From positions 68,945 through 132,944 of the forward strand of contig VWZS01010177.1 of the NCBI GenBank assembly GCA_013397075.1: a stretch of 64,000 nucleotides of DNA, read 5' to 3'. The notes beneath the pieces are model-generated. The model made no database searches, was not told the DNA's origin, and saw only the letters and a program-made list of their open reading frames with translations. Below are positions 38,201 to 50,277 of the stretch, in pieces. The stretch is from Rhabdornis inornatus (lineage: Eukaryota; Chordata; Aves; Passeriformes; Rhabdornithidae). The position numbers and the translations under genes were made by a program. The stretch's first letter is position 1. Each line of letters opens with the position of its first letter.

Positions 38201-40724
38201 GTTAAATTGCTCTTTAGGTCTTATATAGTTAGGTATGCATATTTTATTAGGATTCATACACTCACTGAAGTGGAAAACCTCAGTTTTGAATCTTGAGAGG
38301 CTGTTAATATAATAATTGTAATATATTCATATCATGTAATGCTATTATGAGTTTACCTATGCTTCCACTGAATTTTAAGAGAAACCCCTGATGCTTGAAA
38401 AATCAGCATATTTTTTGTTAAGTGGTCAAAAGAACGATCAAATTTTGGTGTTTCTATTTTAACTCACTATGTAGAAAATCTTGACTAGAGATCACACCTA
38501 TAATTATGAAATCACAAATTTTTTATATAGGTTCTGGGATGTTGCTAATATGTTTCTTGTACTTTAACTTACAATATTGTAGAGAATATTTTGCAAAATG
38601 TTATGTGATGTCATTGGAATGTAGCATGGTTAGATATATTTAGTTGAAGTCTTTTGAATATGTTACAATTTATATAAAGTTAAAAATATGTTATCAAAAA
38701 CCCTTAACCAATAGAAGCAGAGTTCTTTTAAGGGGCTATCATCTCTGTATAAGACAGTATTTTAATAAAGAATTAATGAAACTGAAGGTTATATAATATA
38801 TATTCTTTCATTAATAATTCTGATATACTGATACATTATTGCTACTAATAATCTTAAAATACTGTGTTTTACTATTCAGAAATTATGAGAAAGCTAGGAA
38901 TCATTACAGTGATAAAATATTGTACAAAGTGTGATTTTCATATTGTAAATGAAGCTTCAATTTAAATTCACTAAAATTATGATAGAAATTCCTGTTGGAA
39001 AGATTTTATTATTGAAATATTGTATGAATTAAAGGCAATTCATAAACCCTATAATTTCTTCAAACTGTAATCAAATATTGCTGACTAGAATGTATTTTAT
39101 AAAGAATGTTGATCACTTATAATTCATCTTTCATCTGAGATCATTGGTGGTCTGCTTGTGACCAGAATTTCTTTCTGAGTCACATCTTTGCATTTATAAG
39201 ATGTACAGAGGGAAATTTTATTTCTTTACATACTGCTTCACATTTTTTCCCAATTCCTTTCTTTTATATGGTGTCAGTTTCTATATAAGGCAAGAAGCTA
39301 AAGTGTCTGCTAGTGTAGTACATATTGAAGCAATGTAGCTGTAATATGCTATTTTATTTAAAATATGTACATTAATTACTAACTTAGCCTTTATTGATTA
39401 CTCAACTTTCCTTCCAAGCTGTGAAAGCAAGAAACAAATGAGAGCTATCCTTTCAACAGTTGTTAGGAAGAAAATACAGTGGTGTCTTTAATCACATCAA
39501 AAGAACAGCGATAATCTTAAAAAAAGTATTACTAAAAAAGAGGAAAAAATTATGGAAAAGGTCACATTTTTATAAATGATTTTGTGACTTATACATTTAA
39601 AATATTATTTTTTTAATATGCATACATATTCATGTCTTTTTGAGTACTGAGTAATATATTATTCCCAATGTTAAGCTGACAATGTTTGATGATTCTGGGC
39701 AAAATTTCTACACCATACGAGGAAACCGATGACATATAATTCTTACAAAATTAGAGTAACAAGATGACTTAACCTGAAATTCTGTAGAACTTTTCAGATA
39801 CTTTCCCTAGAACTCATTCTAATTTTCCTTATTAAAGCTACATAGTGGAATACATAAACTCTCTTACTTGTATTAGGTAATTTTTAACAATATATTTAGC
39901 TATCATGAAGTGATGATCAAAGGAGGCCTTTAAGAATATCTTTATAGATATTCTGCAGTCTATCTCTGGGGCTAAAAATTTTTCATTTCTTCAAGCAATG
40001 GCAGAAGAGCCCATTACCAATTCTGGATAAAAATATACTGAGTTTTGATGGACTCAGGTAATAGAGAACTGTTGACCATATTGCAGAAATGTGAATCATA
40101 AATGTGAAATGCTTGGCAATGTATTTTTAAGATTTAAAACATAAGGGCCTTATACTGACCCTAAACTGTGTAATCAATAATAATGTAGGAACAATGATGT
40201 AGTAATGCTGATAATTCTGTCAAGAATTAAAACACCCTAAGAGAAGCAGTCTAACTAATAAGAAAATGTTTTCTTGAATGCTAAGTCTACTGAGTGAACA
40301 ATCAAAACTGAACACTGGCACATTTCAAAGAAATGTTTTATATAAAGCCAGCCAGTCTAAATCTAAAACCTCAATTAATTATTCTAATATTATAATAGCC
40401 ATAAATCGGCTCATATAGTGTTATACAAATCTGCAAGTAGGTTTCCCCAATATATGAAAATCAAAAGAATGCAATTCCCTTCCAGCTGTGGTAAATCAGA
40501 TCCAGGCCTAATCATTCAAACCTGAAGACAAATTATTATGTTCAATGGAAGACATTTGTATGACAGGAAAGTACCTGGATTTAATGTACCCAAATCTATT
40601 CCCATCGTTCACTAATTCATTAGTGAAAATACTCAAGCTGAAGAAAATTTAGAGCATATATGCCAATAAAATGTTTCAATCTTATGTACATCAATGTCTC
40701 TCACATATATTGTCTATCACAGTG
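35277..40724. other. Long AT-rich unique stretch, no gene seen
   Basis: No transposon, RNA gene or credible coding frame. The short frames on the minus strand near 35696, 36745, 37287 and 37971 have no recognisable domains. The 37.9-40.6 kb part is among the most AT-rich of the window. Confidence 0.55.
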
Positions 40725-41690
40725 TCCTTCTGGACAAAATGCCCAGCATCCAATTAGGCAAATCCATCATACATTGGGTGAACATTTGACTGATGGATTG
40801 GGCTCAAAGCATTGTAGTAAATGGGGTTATGCCAGGCTGGCAACCCATAACCAGTGGGGTCCCCCAGAGCCCAATTTTAGGACCAGTGCTCTTCAATTTT
40901 TTCATAAATGATCTGGTGAAGGAATCATATGTATATTGAGAAAGTTGGCTGAAGATAGTAAACTAGGAGGAGTTTGAGGGTGGAGAGGTCTTACAGAGAG
41001 ATCTGGATAGACTAGAGAGTTGGGCAATCACTGAATGCATGAAATTCAGCAAGAGCAAGTGCTGGGTTCTCCACCTGTTGAGAGGGAATTCTGGTTATAT
41101 GTACAAACTGAGGGAAAAGTGGCTGGAGAACAGCCTTGCAGAAAGAAATCCTGGGCAGACTGGGTTCTTGAGAAGTTGAAGACGTGTCAACAGCTGTCTG
41201 AGCAGAGAAAAAGGGCCCAGCTGTGTCCTGGGGTGAATTAAGGACTGTATAGCTGGCTGATCAAAGAAGGCAGTTGTTCTTCTCTACTCTGCATTCTTGT
41301 ATTGCCACCTCCAGTACTTTGTGGTTCTGACCACCTCAAGCCTTCTGAGAAGCTGTTGAGGGAGCCGGGGTTGTTTACCCTGGAGAAAAGGAGGCTCAGG
41401 AGTGACTTTATCACTCCCTACAAGTACCTGAAAGGAGAGGTGGGGATTGGCTTCTTCTGCCACATGATAAGTGACAGGATGAGAGGAAATGGCTGGAAAT
41501 TGCAGCAGGGAAGGTTCGAAATTAAATATTATGAAACATTTTTTTCATTGAGAGGGTTACCAAGTGTTGGAAGAGACTGCCCAGAGAAGTGGTTTAAAAG
41601 ATATTTACATATGGCACTTAGGAACATGTTTTAGTCGTTTTCACAGTTAGGTTTACACTTGGACTTGATGATCTTAGAAGATTGATTAAT
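40725..41690 (+). mobile_element. CR1 LINE with reverse-transcriptase C-terminal part and 3' end
   Basis: A 5'-truncated CR1 starting inside the ORF2 reverse transcriptase. Visible in order: a region before the palm (40725-40840), the VTSGVPQSPILGPVLFN-like block with FINDL at about 40855-40918, and the equivalent of the catalytic FADD-TKLGG motif at about 40942-40971. The latter reads KLAEDSKLGG in a shifted frame with the first catalytic Asp changed to Glu. Thumb and C-terminal sequence follow (ECMKF-like, then LEKRRLRSDFITPYKYLKGE at about 41385-41440), and the 3' region ends near 41690 ('ggacttgatgatcttagaag') without the usual octamer tail. Frameshifts, stops and the altered active site make it inactive. 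Confidence 0.92.
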
Positions 41691-43081
41691 ATATGACAAG
41701 CTTCACCCAAGCAGGTGGGACAGTTTGCAAAGACAGGGTTTTTTTTAGGTCTAAAGAATACCTGAAATCAGTCTACTAGTTAATTTTTAACACAAATATC
41801 TCTGATAGTATAAGAATAGAGGAATTAAAATGGAGACCATTTAGGGTGATAAATGAAGATCAAACTTCTAAGAAATAAAAATACAATATATTAGTCTTTA
41901 TAAAGGGACCACATTTTGAGAACTTTCTTTTATGAACAAACACCATTCACTTTTTATAGAGGATAATTTACTCTTTTGATTCCTTTTTACTGAGTACTGA
42001 TACCTCTTTCCAAAGAATTGTTGGAAAAGGTTTTTTCCCTAAGTTATTTTCCTATGAGCAACAAGAGCACAATGAACACTCATTCTGTCTAAGGTATGCT
42101 GATTTACTTTACTCTTTAACATTACACTGATTGTCATATATAAATATTTTCTATTAAAAGAAACGTGGGCGTGTGACACTTATGCTACATCCACGCCTTA
42201 CAAAAATTAAAATACTTGACAGCAATTTTTGATGGACTCAAAATTTCCATCAAAGAAACATATCAGCAGCATTCTTTTTTGGATCATGATATTCATATAT
42301 CCTAAGAAAGGCATACTGTGGGTTTAATTGAACAGCATTGAAGAGTAATTCTAAGGGATCACCAACTGTGTCTTCACAACTCTAGTTCTAGGTGGGAACA
42401 TCACGTAGGAGTGTAGATTTATCTTTTAAAGGTGCCTAAGTTGCTTCACTAAATAAAGAGCCCAGATCTCTCTAGCTCTGAATATTCACTAGAAGCTGAT
42501 ACACTTGCAGTGTTACGTCACTCCTTTTATGCCAACATGGACTGGCAAGAGCATACTCAGATTATTTAATTCAGAAACTCTTTGAAATATTGAGATAGTA
42601 ATCAATTCTGGGTTTGTTTGGTCCCATTACAGTCCTTTCAGTATCTGAAGGCCACTTTTTATGCACTTTTCCTCTCCTAGAGCTTCACTCATATCATCTT
42701 TCAACAATTTGCTTGGAGGTAGATTAAGTTCAAGTTCATGTCCTCCTAGACAGGTGAGCCTTGGTTTAAGCTAGTTGTATAAACATTCTCAAGAAGAGGG
42801 ATAAAAGAACCATTAATTCTAACTGAAAGTAGATATATAAGCTGATGACCAGTTTTATTTCTGCATCTCTGGAGCACAATCCTGACCTCAAGTTATGCAC
42901 TTAATGCTGTTTCAGTGAACAGCTTCTGTATACTTCAAATTAAATACTTCAAAATTCCTGACCTCCCACATTACTTTCTCTTGCTCTTTTAGATATTTTC
43001 TAAGCCACAGTTTTTTCCTCATAGATTTTTCCAAGAAAAATTGGAAGGAAGGAGCAGAAAATACCTCCTTAATTGTTTCTG
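41691..43081. other. Unique DNA, no gene seen
   Basis: AT-rich, with no frame of interest and no recognisable repeat. Confidence 0.5.
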
Positions 43082-43161
43082 TTTGGGTTTTTTTGGTTGG
43101 TCGGTTTTTTGTTTTGGTTGGTCGGTGTTTTGTTTTGTTTTGTTTTGTTTTGTTTTGTTTT
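43082..43161. repeat. T-rich tract ending in (GTTTT)n
   Basis: Two copies of 'ggttggtcggt' separated by T-rich sequence lead into a regular (GTTTT)6 array. On the minus strand it reads as a (CAAAA)n tail located just downstream of the 93-codon minus-strand frame at 43178-43459. Confidence 0.92.
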
Positions 43162-44440
43162 TAATTAAAACAAGCTCTTAGCTTCTCCTTCTTTTGTTAA
43201 TCAGACATTCACCAGTATTACAGGCTGAGCTGAATTTTTCTTTCTCCCTCCTGTCAATAACTGCAATAGAAGATTCTGCAAAGGATATATTCTGCCTGAG
43301 GTAGGCTCCTCTTCCTATGCCATGTACCCATGCTGAGAAGGCATGAATCCACCTGACTACATTATACCTTGGAGAGAGACTATGGAAGAGACATTTTTGT
43401 CCCACTGATAATAGACCAGGAGTTGATAAGGCTCCAGTAACTCTCAGTTGCTCTTCCACAAGATATGAAAGACCTTCTTGAACAGGTCAGAGTTGTTTCA
43501 GAATAAAGTACAGGAAGATATGTGTAGTCACTATTTGTACACTTTGTCTGAGTTCACAATGTGTATATATCTACACAATATGAATGCAGTAAGCCTATCT
43601 GCAATGCTAGGGAAGGATAATTCCATGTAAAGGCACTCCTCCTAGAGGTAGGAATGTTCTTTATCTTCCCATCCTGAATCCAAAAGCAGATGTAGCCTTG
43701 ATATAGATAAGGGTTTGTACAGCAATAGGAACAACAACTTCATCTCATGATGATGCATCACCTCTGTGTCTGTAATTTGGTAGGGATGGTAATAACTAGG
43801 TATATAAATTTGGGTTGTGTCTGTTCCTTTAAATTCTTGGAAAGTACTCCTTTTCTTAGAGAAGTGCTGTTTTATAAAGAATTTGCTACCAACTGGAAAA
43901 TTTCCAGACTGCTCAGCTCCATCTCTAGACTGTAAGGATAGCTTTGCAGGTTGACTCCTGCTGCTGTTTCTTGATTGGGGTTACAATGTATCAGTACCTT
44001 TTTTGTTGCAGACCAAGAAGCTATAATGGACAATCATTTACCTATATCCAAGACACCTGCTGTTGGCCTTGAAGAGAAAGTTTGGCTTCAAAAATAAATT
44101 CCTAGTACTCTCAAAATAATTTTTCGTTTTGGAAGAAATGTTGGTAGCATTAATGGGACACATATAACTAGTTGTTTACTCTTGACATTGTACTCCTATG
44201 TATTGTTAATGGTAGAAAGCTGTGTTCTGTAGGTCGGGTAATTTCTTCACCGGTCTACTTCCTTTTCTTTCTCATCCATTATCTTCATTTCTCCTCTTTT
44301 CACCCTTGGAGAGCTGATCTCCATGAAGAGAAAAGCCCGTATAGCTCATTATTTCATGTTTTCCTCCTCACAGATGGTAACCCCACCTGCAGATCTGCCC
44401 TTTTTATGCCATTACTAACTTCATGCTCTGTTTAAACTCT
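43162..44440. other. Unique DNA with an unrecognised minus-strand open frame
   Basis: A 93-codon minus-strand frame (43178-43459) ends about 17 bases before a (CAAAA)n tract in its own sense. The protein is not recognised. The arrangement recalls a retrocopy with an A-rich tail but may be chance, and I do not call a gene. The 43.7-44.4 kb frames on the plus strand show no recognisable content. Confidence 0.35.
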
Positions 44441-44715
44441 GTTATGTTTGCAACCAGGTCACCTGCTGAGGGAATGGCTACTTCTGACAGGACCCAATCT
44501 CCTATTGAGCAAATGAGCTACAGACACAGAGGCCCAATTATTATTAAGTGTTAGCATAATTGTAATTATAAGTAGAGTGTTTCATTATAATACAGCTGTT
44601 GAGGCTTTAATGCATCCCTGTAATGTGCTTTATTAATAAGCTGTATAGAACTGCTGACTTTACAATTTTCTGGATCACATTTATGATAACAAAAGAGGAT
44701 ATGAAAATGAATTCA
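44441..44715. promoter_or_regulatory. Candidate conserved non-coding element
   Basis: This block is non-repetitive, lacks long homopolymers, and is dense in homeodomain/POU-type core motifs: 'gtaattata' near 44570, 'cattataatac' near 44582, 'tttaatgcat' near 44606 and 'tttattaataag' near 44629. Its texture resembles deeply conserved developmental enhancers. Conservation cannot be shown from one sequence, so confidence is low. Confidence 0.25.
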
Positions 44716-46179
44716 CTATGGGAGGCCTACTGTGTTAGTTACTATGATTCACAAGTTTATTATGGCAATAAAGCAACATGAGACAATAACGTTTGGAACT
44801 GAAATACACTAATGATGCTTCATATTGTTCCAAAAACATTATGCAAAAGTGGTAAAAAGTGTTATGACTTGCAGGTAGTCAAATGCAGCAGATGTCACAC
44901 TACTGAATAAAAGTGAAAAAGTCAGTAATGTTAGCCCCTGAATAATTTGCTTCTTCCTTTCAAGTCTTCCAAAGTTAAGAGAATGTGTAAGTTGGTTGGC
45001 TGGCAGAAAAAGGGGATTTTTATTAACTTTTACCGATTTCTAAATCAATATTTGAGTGACAGACTATGTGATCTTGTCTTCAATAGAGGTTTTCATACAC
45101 ATATGTTAATTTTACTGCTATAGACCTGTATACAATGTACAGAGGAGGAGTAGTAAATAAGTCTTGCAGCAAAACTGTGTTGTAACTTATAAAATACATC
45201 ATATTAGTGAAGATTGGAGAGTACAATATACATTAAGTGTACTGAAGCATGATAGGAATGATGAGAATCATGGAAAAACAATTTAAAGTAAGATAAAAAA
45301 AATAAAAAGACAGTATCTCAGAACACGAGAACTCTGAGAATATTTAATGAAAAAAAGGTATCTTCTGCAAAAATGATGAAAAAAATACTTTATCATAAAC
45401 TGTACTGAACAGATTGTTGTAGGAAATTTGCAAAGTCAAGAAAAGAAAAGATATTTAAATGGAATATTTACCTGCAAATAGTAGTAGACATAGAATCTGG
45501 TGTCCCTACATGCCACTTAAAATATGAGGAGAAACATAGTTCAAGTGTCTTGGAGAGGTGCTTAAAACAGTTAGTTCTTTCATTCATTGGACATCTACTT
45601 GAGTACCTAGTTTTCATTATTCTGAAAATGTCTTATTTACTAAATTTTGTTTGCCAACACATTTGAGATATTTTTTTTTTCTGCAATGGGCAATTTTTCT
45701 CTAATTGTTAAATTTAATATCAAACTACAGTTAGATGGCTTTTAAAAAAGAAAAGGGGTTCTGCAAGCAAATTTGGAACTATCAGTCCTGAATAATTCGG
45801 ACTCAGCTGTATGTACTATTAATTAGGCTCTCTCCTCTGGTTGGTCTTGTGGTATATACACACTGGACTTAACAGTGGGCTAATGTTAACTAGAAAGTAA
45901 AATAAAACTCCATGCAATTGTGGTTGCCCACTTCTGACTTTACAGAAATTACAAAGTCTTGTCACAAGAACCTCTATGAGTAAATGCATAATGTAGTAGA
46001 TTATTAGGCAAAAAGTGCTTTTCTCCAGTCTTGTGTTGAAGAGGATTATATGGACTGAATTCCAAGGAGCTTGAGATGGAAATTTACAGAAATTTTCCTG
46101 TAATACAAATAGCTATATAGTTGATCTATTTAACTGAGTTTCTTTTTGAAAAAATATAATTTGAAGATTTCTTACACAT
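44716..46179. other. AT-rich unique DNA, no gene seen
   Basis: No gene, RNA or transposon recognised up to the LTR boundary at 46180. Confidence 0.55.
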
Positions 46180-46702
46180 TGTAATAGTTTAACCTCAGTT
46201 GGCAGCTCAACCCCGCACACTCACTTACTAGCAGGATTGGGGAGAGAATAAGACTAAAAGTGAGAAAAATCTTGGGTTCAGAAAAAGACAGCTTAATAGG
46301 TAAAATACAAGTTGCGTGCTCAAGCAAAGCAAAACAATAAATTAATTCACTGCTTCCCAAGTCCAGGCAGGTATTCAGCCATCTCCAGGAAAGCAGGGCT
46401 CTGAATGTTCTTCTCTTTCTTCATCTTTCCCCATCATTATCTGCTGAGCATGATGCCATACAATCTGGAATATCCCTTTGCTCAGTTCAGGTCTATGCCT
46501 TCTCCACACTTCATGTGTACCTCCAGCCTTTTCACTGGTGGGATTGTACAAGAAGCAGAAAAGGCCTTGGCTCTGTGTGAGCCCTGCTCAGCAATAACAA
46601 AAATGTCTATTATCAACACTGTTTTCAGCACGAATCCAAAACACAGCCCCATAACAACTACTCTGAAGAAAATTAGCTACTCTTCCCCAGCCAAAATCAG
46701 CA
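46180..46702 (-). mobile_element. Solo ERVL-type LTR, minus strand
   Basis: Read on the minus strand this 523-bp block starts TGCTGATTTTGGCTGGGG and ends AACTATTACA, giving TG...CA termini. Internally, in LTR order, it has a G/T-rich start, 'gggatattccag' and 'catcatgctcagcagataa' (where the family has a TATA-containing stretch, here mutated), then 'ctattaagctgtctttttct', 'tttttctcacttttagtctt', 'ctctccccaatcctg' and a short U5 end. The flanking five bases are cacat (46175-46179) and catat (46703-46707), a 5-bp target-site duplication with one mismatch, typical in length for ERVL-type elements. No internal retroviral sequence adjoins it, so it is a solo LTR left by recombination between two LTRs. 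The 103-codon plus-strand frame over it is antisense. Confidence 0.8.
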
Positions 46703-46898
46703 CATATGTTAGATGAAAAAAGGTAGCCACCTTATCTGGATGGACTGTATGGCTGTCTGCTTATCTTCAAAGGAGTTTCTCCCTTGACTCAACAAAGAAC
46801 TTTATGTTAGATAAGCTGAATTGGCTCCATGGGGCCAATCACCTAAAATGTCAATGTTTAACAGCATGCCTAAACTAGGATGCCATGGAAGAATATTT

Positions 46899-47430
46899 AG
46901 TCTCATAGTAGTTGGGTTGGAAGGAACCTTTAAAATGTTCCTGCAATAAACAGAGACATATTCAACTAGAATATGTTTTTCAAAGCCCCATCCAAACTGA
47001 CCTTAAATGTTTCCAGGTGTGGGACAGCTCTAATATCTATGGATAACCTGTTCTGGTGTTTGAGAACTGTCATTGTAAAAAAAAAAAAAAGCCTTCCTTA
47101 CATTTTGTCTAAATCTTTTAGTTTACCCCTAATTCTAGTGTGTGGGACATGATGAGAAATTTGTCCCCATCTTCTTTATAAGCCCCCTCTAATCACTGGA
47201 AACCTGCATAGGTCCCTCCAAAGCCTTGTCCACTGATGTGGTCACTCCATCATAAAAAGCCACTGGGTTGGTCAGGCAGGACTTGTCCTTGGTAAAAACA
47301 TGCTGGCTGTCCCAAATCACAACCTTGTGCCTTAGCATGGACTCCAGAAGGTTCTGCTCCCAGGAACAGAGGTGAGGCTGTCAGGATGCTATTTCCCAAG
47401 CTCCTCCTTTCTCTTATTAAAAATGCATGC
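46899..47430 (-). mobile_element. CR1 LINE, minus strand, with RT fragment joined to 3' end
   Basis: The element runs right to left. Its 3' end is at about 46899 ('tagttgggttggaaggaacc' in plus-strand reading), followed by the CR1 3' region including 'cctgttctggtgtttgagaa' and an expanded A run at 47076-47091 inside the element. At 47195-47400 the minus strand reads TKDKSCLTNPVAFYDGVTTSVDKA, preceded by a block resembling EQNLLESMLRHK. This is the CR1 ORF2 reverse transcriptase just before its palm motif. The sequence between this RT piece and the 3' end is missing, so the copy is internally deleted as well as 5'-truncated. The exact upper boundary is uncertain. Confidence 0.87.
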
Positions 47431-50277
47431 AATCTTGTATTAATTGTCAAATGAGTGTTATAAGATGCAATGGCCCATCCTTCACAGTGCTGATCAGTTT
47501 GAAATCTGGCGAGTCTCAAAGTACCCTACCATTTTTAGACACTTCTTTCTTCATTGATTATAGAACAATCCACAGCATCAAAAGAAAGATAAAATAAGAT
47601 CTGGAAAAGAAGACTGGAGTCTTGAAAAATTTCACTAGATTCAGAAGTATTTGGAAATATGGAAGATTTAAAGTTCACTTGAAATGTGCAATAAATGGGT
47701 GGCAGCAGAAAAGAAGACATTTAGAGGCAGTCATATTTCTAAAGCAGCTATTTCTGAAGCATTACCTGATTTTAATACTGCTCAGTTAATTGAAGCAGAG
47801 GAGGCTAACTCTATAACTATTAAAGATATGAGAGGTACTTAGCTTCATGCAAAATAGATGGAAAGGTGCTTTTAATAGAGTTTATTAAAAGAAAAGCAGA
47901 GAGAAATTTGTAATGCATCTATGAATGAGATCTTTCAATTTGGGGGAGTAATTGGAATCCCCTATTATAAAATAGAAATAGAAGGAAAATTTAAAAATAG
48001 GACAAACAAACATTAAAAGAACCTGACTGAAAACAAATTTGAGATAACAAAATAAGCAGGACTTGCTAAGCAAAGGATATTACCTGGATAAAACTGAATA
48101 TGATGGAAAATGGATAGGATTTCTGAACTGTTGGAGAATGTACTATGAAGAATTATATTAAAATAGAAAGATATGGGAAATTAAAAACTGGAGTCTATTC
48201 AGAACTATGCACAGCAGAGGACAAAACCAACTCATCACATTTTGGAAAAAATACCCAAGAAATTATTATGACCATAAGGGATTGCAAGTATCAAAACAGA
48301 ATGTGCCTTATTTACAAAGAGGATAAACTATCATTAATTTAGAAGATCTATTCCTAAATTATTATAGCAATGAAAGGATGGATAAAAGCTATATAGGAAC
48401 TGTATTAATTTGAGTGATACAAAAGGCACTGTGGTACCTGAAATAATGAGGTTAGTACTGTTAAAGAGATACAGAAATAACAAAAATGAGACAGTATAAT
48501 TACTTGGGTCTTAACCAGATTATTTTGGTTAAGACCACAAACATAATTATATATTTATATAAATATATGTGCCATTATACAGAAAAAATTTCTCTTTTTT
48601 TCATTTTTACTAGGACTGTACTACTAATGATTAGGCTTTACCCGGTCACTCATTTGACTTCAACATAAATTTTAAAAATTCAACTGAATATGCAGATAGC
48701 ATGGGGGAAAATTCTGGAAAAGTTCACCATACTCTAAAATAGAGTTTAAAGAGGACATTTTATTTTAATCTTGATATTAATGATTGAAGGGGAAATGTAT
48801 AATAACTTGATATAGTTTATTATTATTGAACCATAGGAAAAATGCAAAATCATGGAGAAATTACTAAGAAAGCTAGGTATTATGCTTTTAGATAGGCACA
48901 AGAAAGAAAATACCTAGAAATTAAATTTTTAATTTAACTGCAGTGGAAAACAGTTTTTAAGATTTGGCTCATGCCAGGTAATTTGATTTACTATCCCAGT
49001 CCTGGCATGTGAGCATATAAAACTGGAGCTCATATTTGTGCACACTGTATGGCTTCTTGGAAAGTGCCATTTCTTCTGACTGCTGTCTGATGTTCAGCTC
49101 TTGTTGCATATCACTGGGAAATGCAACAGATTTATTTTATTGCATAGACAAAGATAATTTGTGCACAGATGACATTTTGTTCTGAAAAGTGTCGGTAAAG
49201 GAATGTGGCCAGGGACTCCAGCCAGTCTTGGAGAAACCATAGCTTCTGGACTTCATCCGAACAAAAAAAAACAAGGAAAAAATTAAGCTTTTGTTGCTGA
49301 AAATATACCTGGGAAGAAATTAAGATGCAAGAGACGATGACAATTAAAGTGTTCTGATTGTTGGCAGGCTTGCCATAGCAGAGAAGAAAGGATAACCCCA
49401 GAGTGCTACAGTACAAATTTGCCCAATAAAGATGACATACAAATTCTAATAAAGAATGTATAGGAATAAAATAAATATTTAAAATTTATTTATTTATTTA
49501 CACTATTTTATAGCATTACATAATTGTTCAAAAATGAACTTTAGCCATTTAGAACTGTTTTGTTAAACAGAAAACTCATATATGTCTGGTGTATTCTAAT
49601 AAACATATCTTTTCTGGTGGCAGGTTAGTTGCCTGGGAATTTTTTACAACACACCTGAATTTCTGCTTTGACTGAATTGCCTTATTCATAGTAATACATG
49701 CATGGCAAAAAAACTTATGTTTCGTGATGGCTGTTCTAAATGCTATGGATTATTTAAACTACATTATACTGTGTTCATATAAAGAAGATAAATCTGTTCT
49801 TAGTGTTAAGTATGAAAATCTTTAATTCTAGGGGGAAACTGGTAGCTCAAATGGACTGTGAGCCACTTACTGACCCTTTCTGTAATTCATTCCTGAATTT
49901 CCAATTGCATTGACAAATATCTTCCACTACAGATTTACAAATTTATTTATCTACAGATTTACAGAGATTAGACAGATTCTGTACTTCTAGATCCAATTTC
50001 TGAAATATTTAACTATTTTTTTAAAAAGCGTGACAACCCAACATTTCTGAAACACCTAGAAAACTCATTGTACAGTGCTTGTTTTTCTTTCAGGATTTTT
50101 GGTCACAGGAACACAAAAATACAATAAAGTTTAATTTAAAATATTAATTTGTAACCTTTGTTTGAACTTTCAGGTAAATAGTTGCATATTTTTGGGGTGT
50201 TTTTCAGATCACCTTTATATATCTTATTGCCTGAAAAGGTAGAATTCAGTCATTAGGAGAAAGTCAAGATATTAACC
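47431..50277. other. AT-rich unique DNA with a short hairpin, no gene seen
   Basis: No credible frames. A perfect 11-bp inverted repeat lies at 48507-48536, listed separately. A short ATTT-type run lies near 49480-49500. Confidence 0.5.
48507..48536. repeat. Perfect 11-bp inverted repeat
   Basis: GGTCTTAACCA (48507-48517) and TGGTTAAGACC (48526-48536) are exact reverse complements separated by an eight-base AT-rich loop. It could fold into a small hairpin. No adjacent target-site duplication or larger element is visible. Confidence 0.9.

Noticed and set aside
41508..41526. tRNA B-box-like 'ggttcgaaatt'
   Set aside because: It sits inside the CR1 3' region, and no A box or cloverleaf surrounds it.
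46405..46716. 103-codon plus-strand frame
   Set aside because: Antisense to the minus-strand solo LTR.
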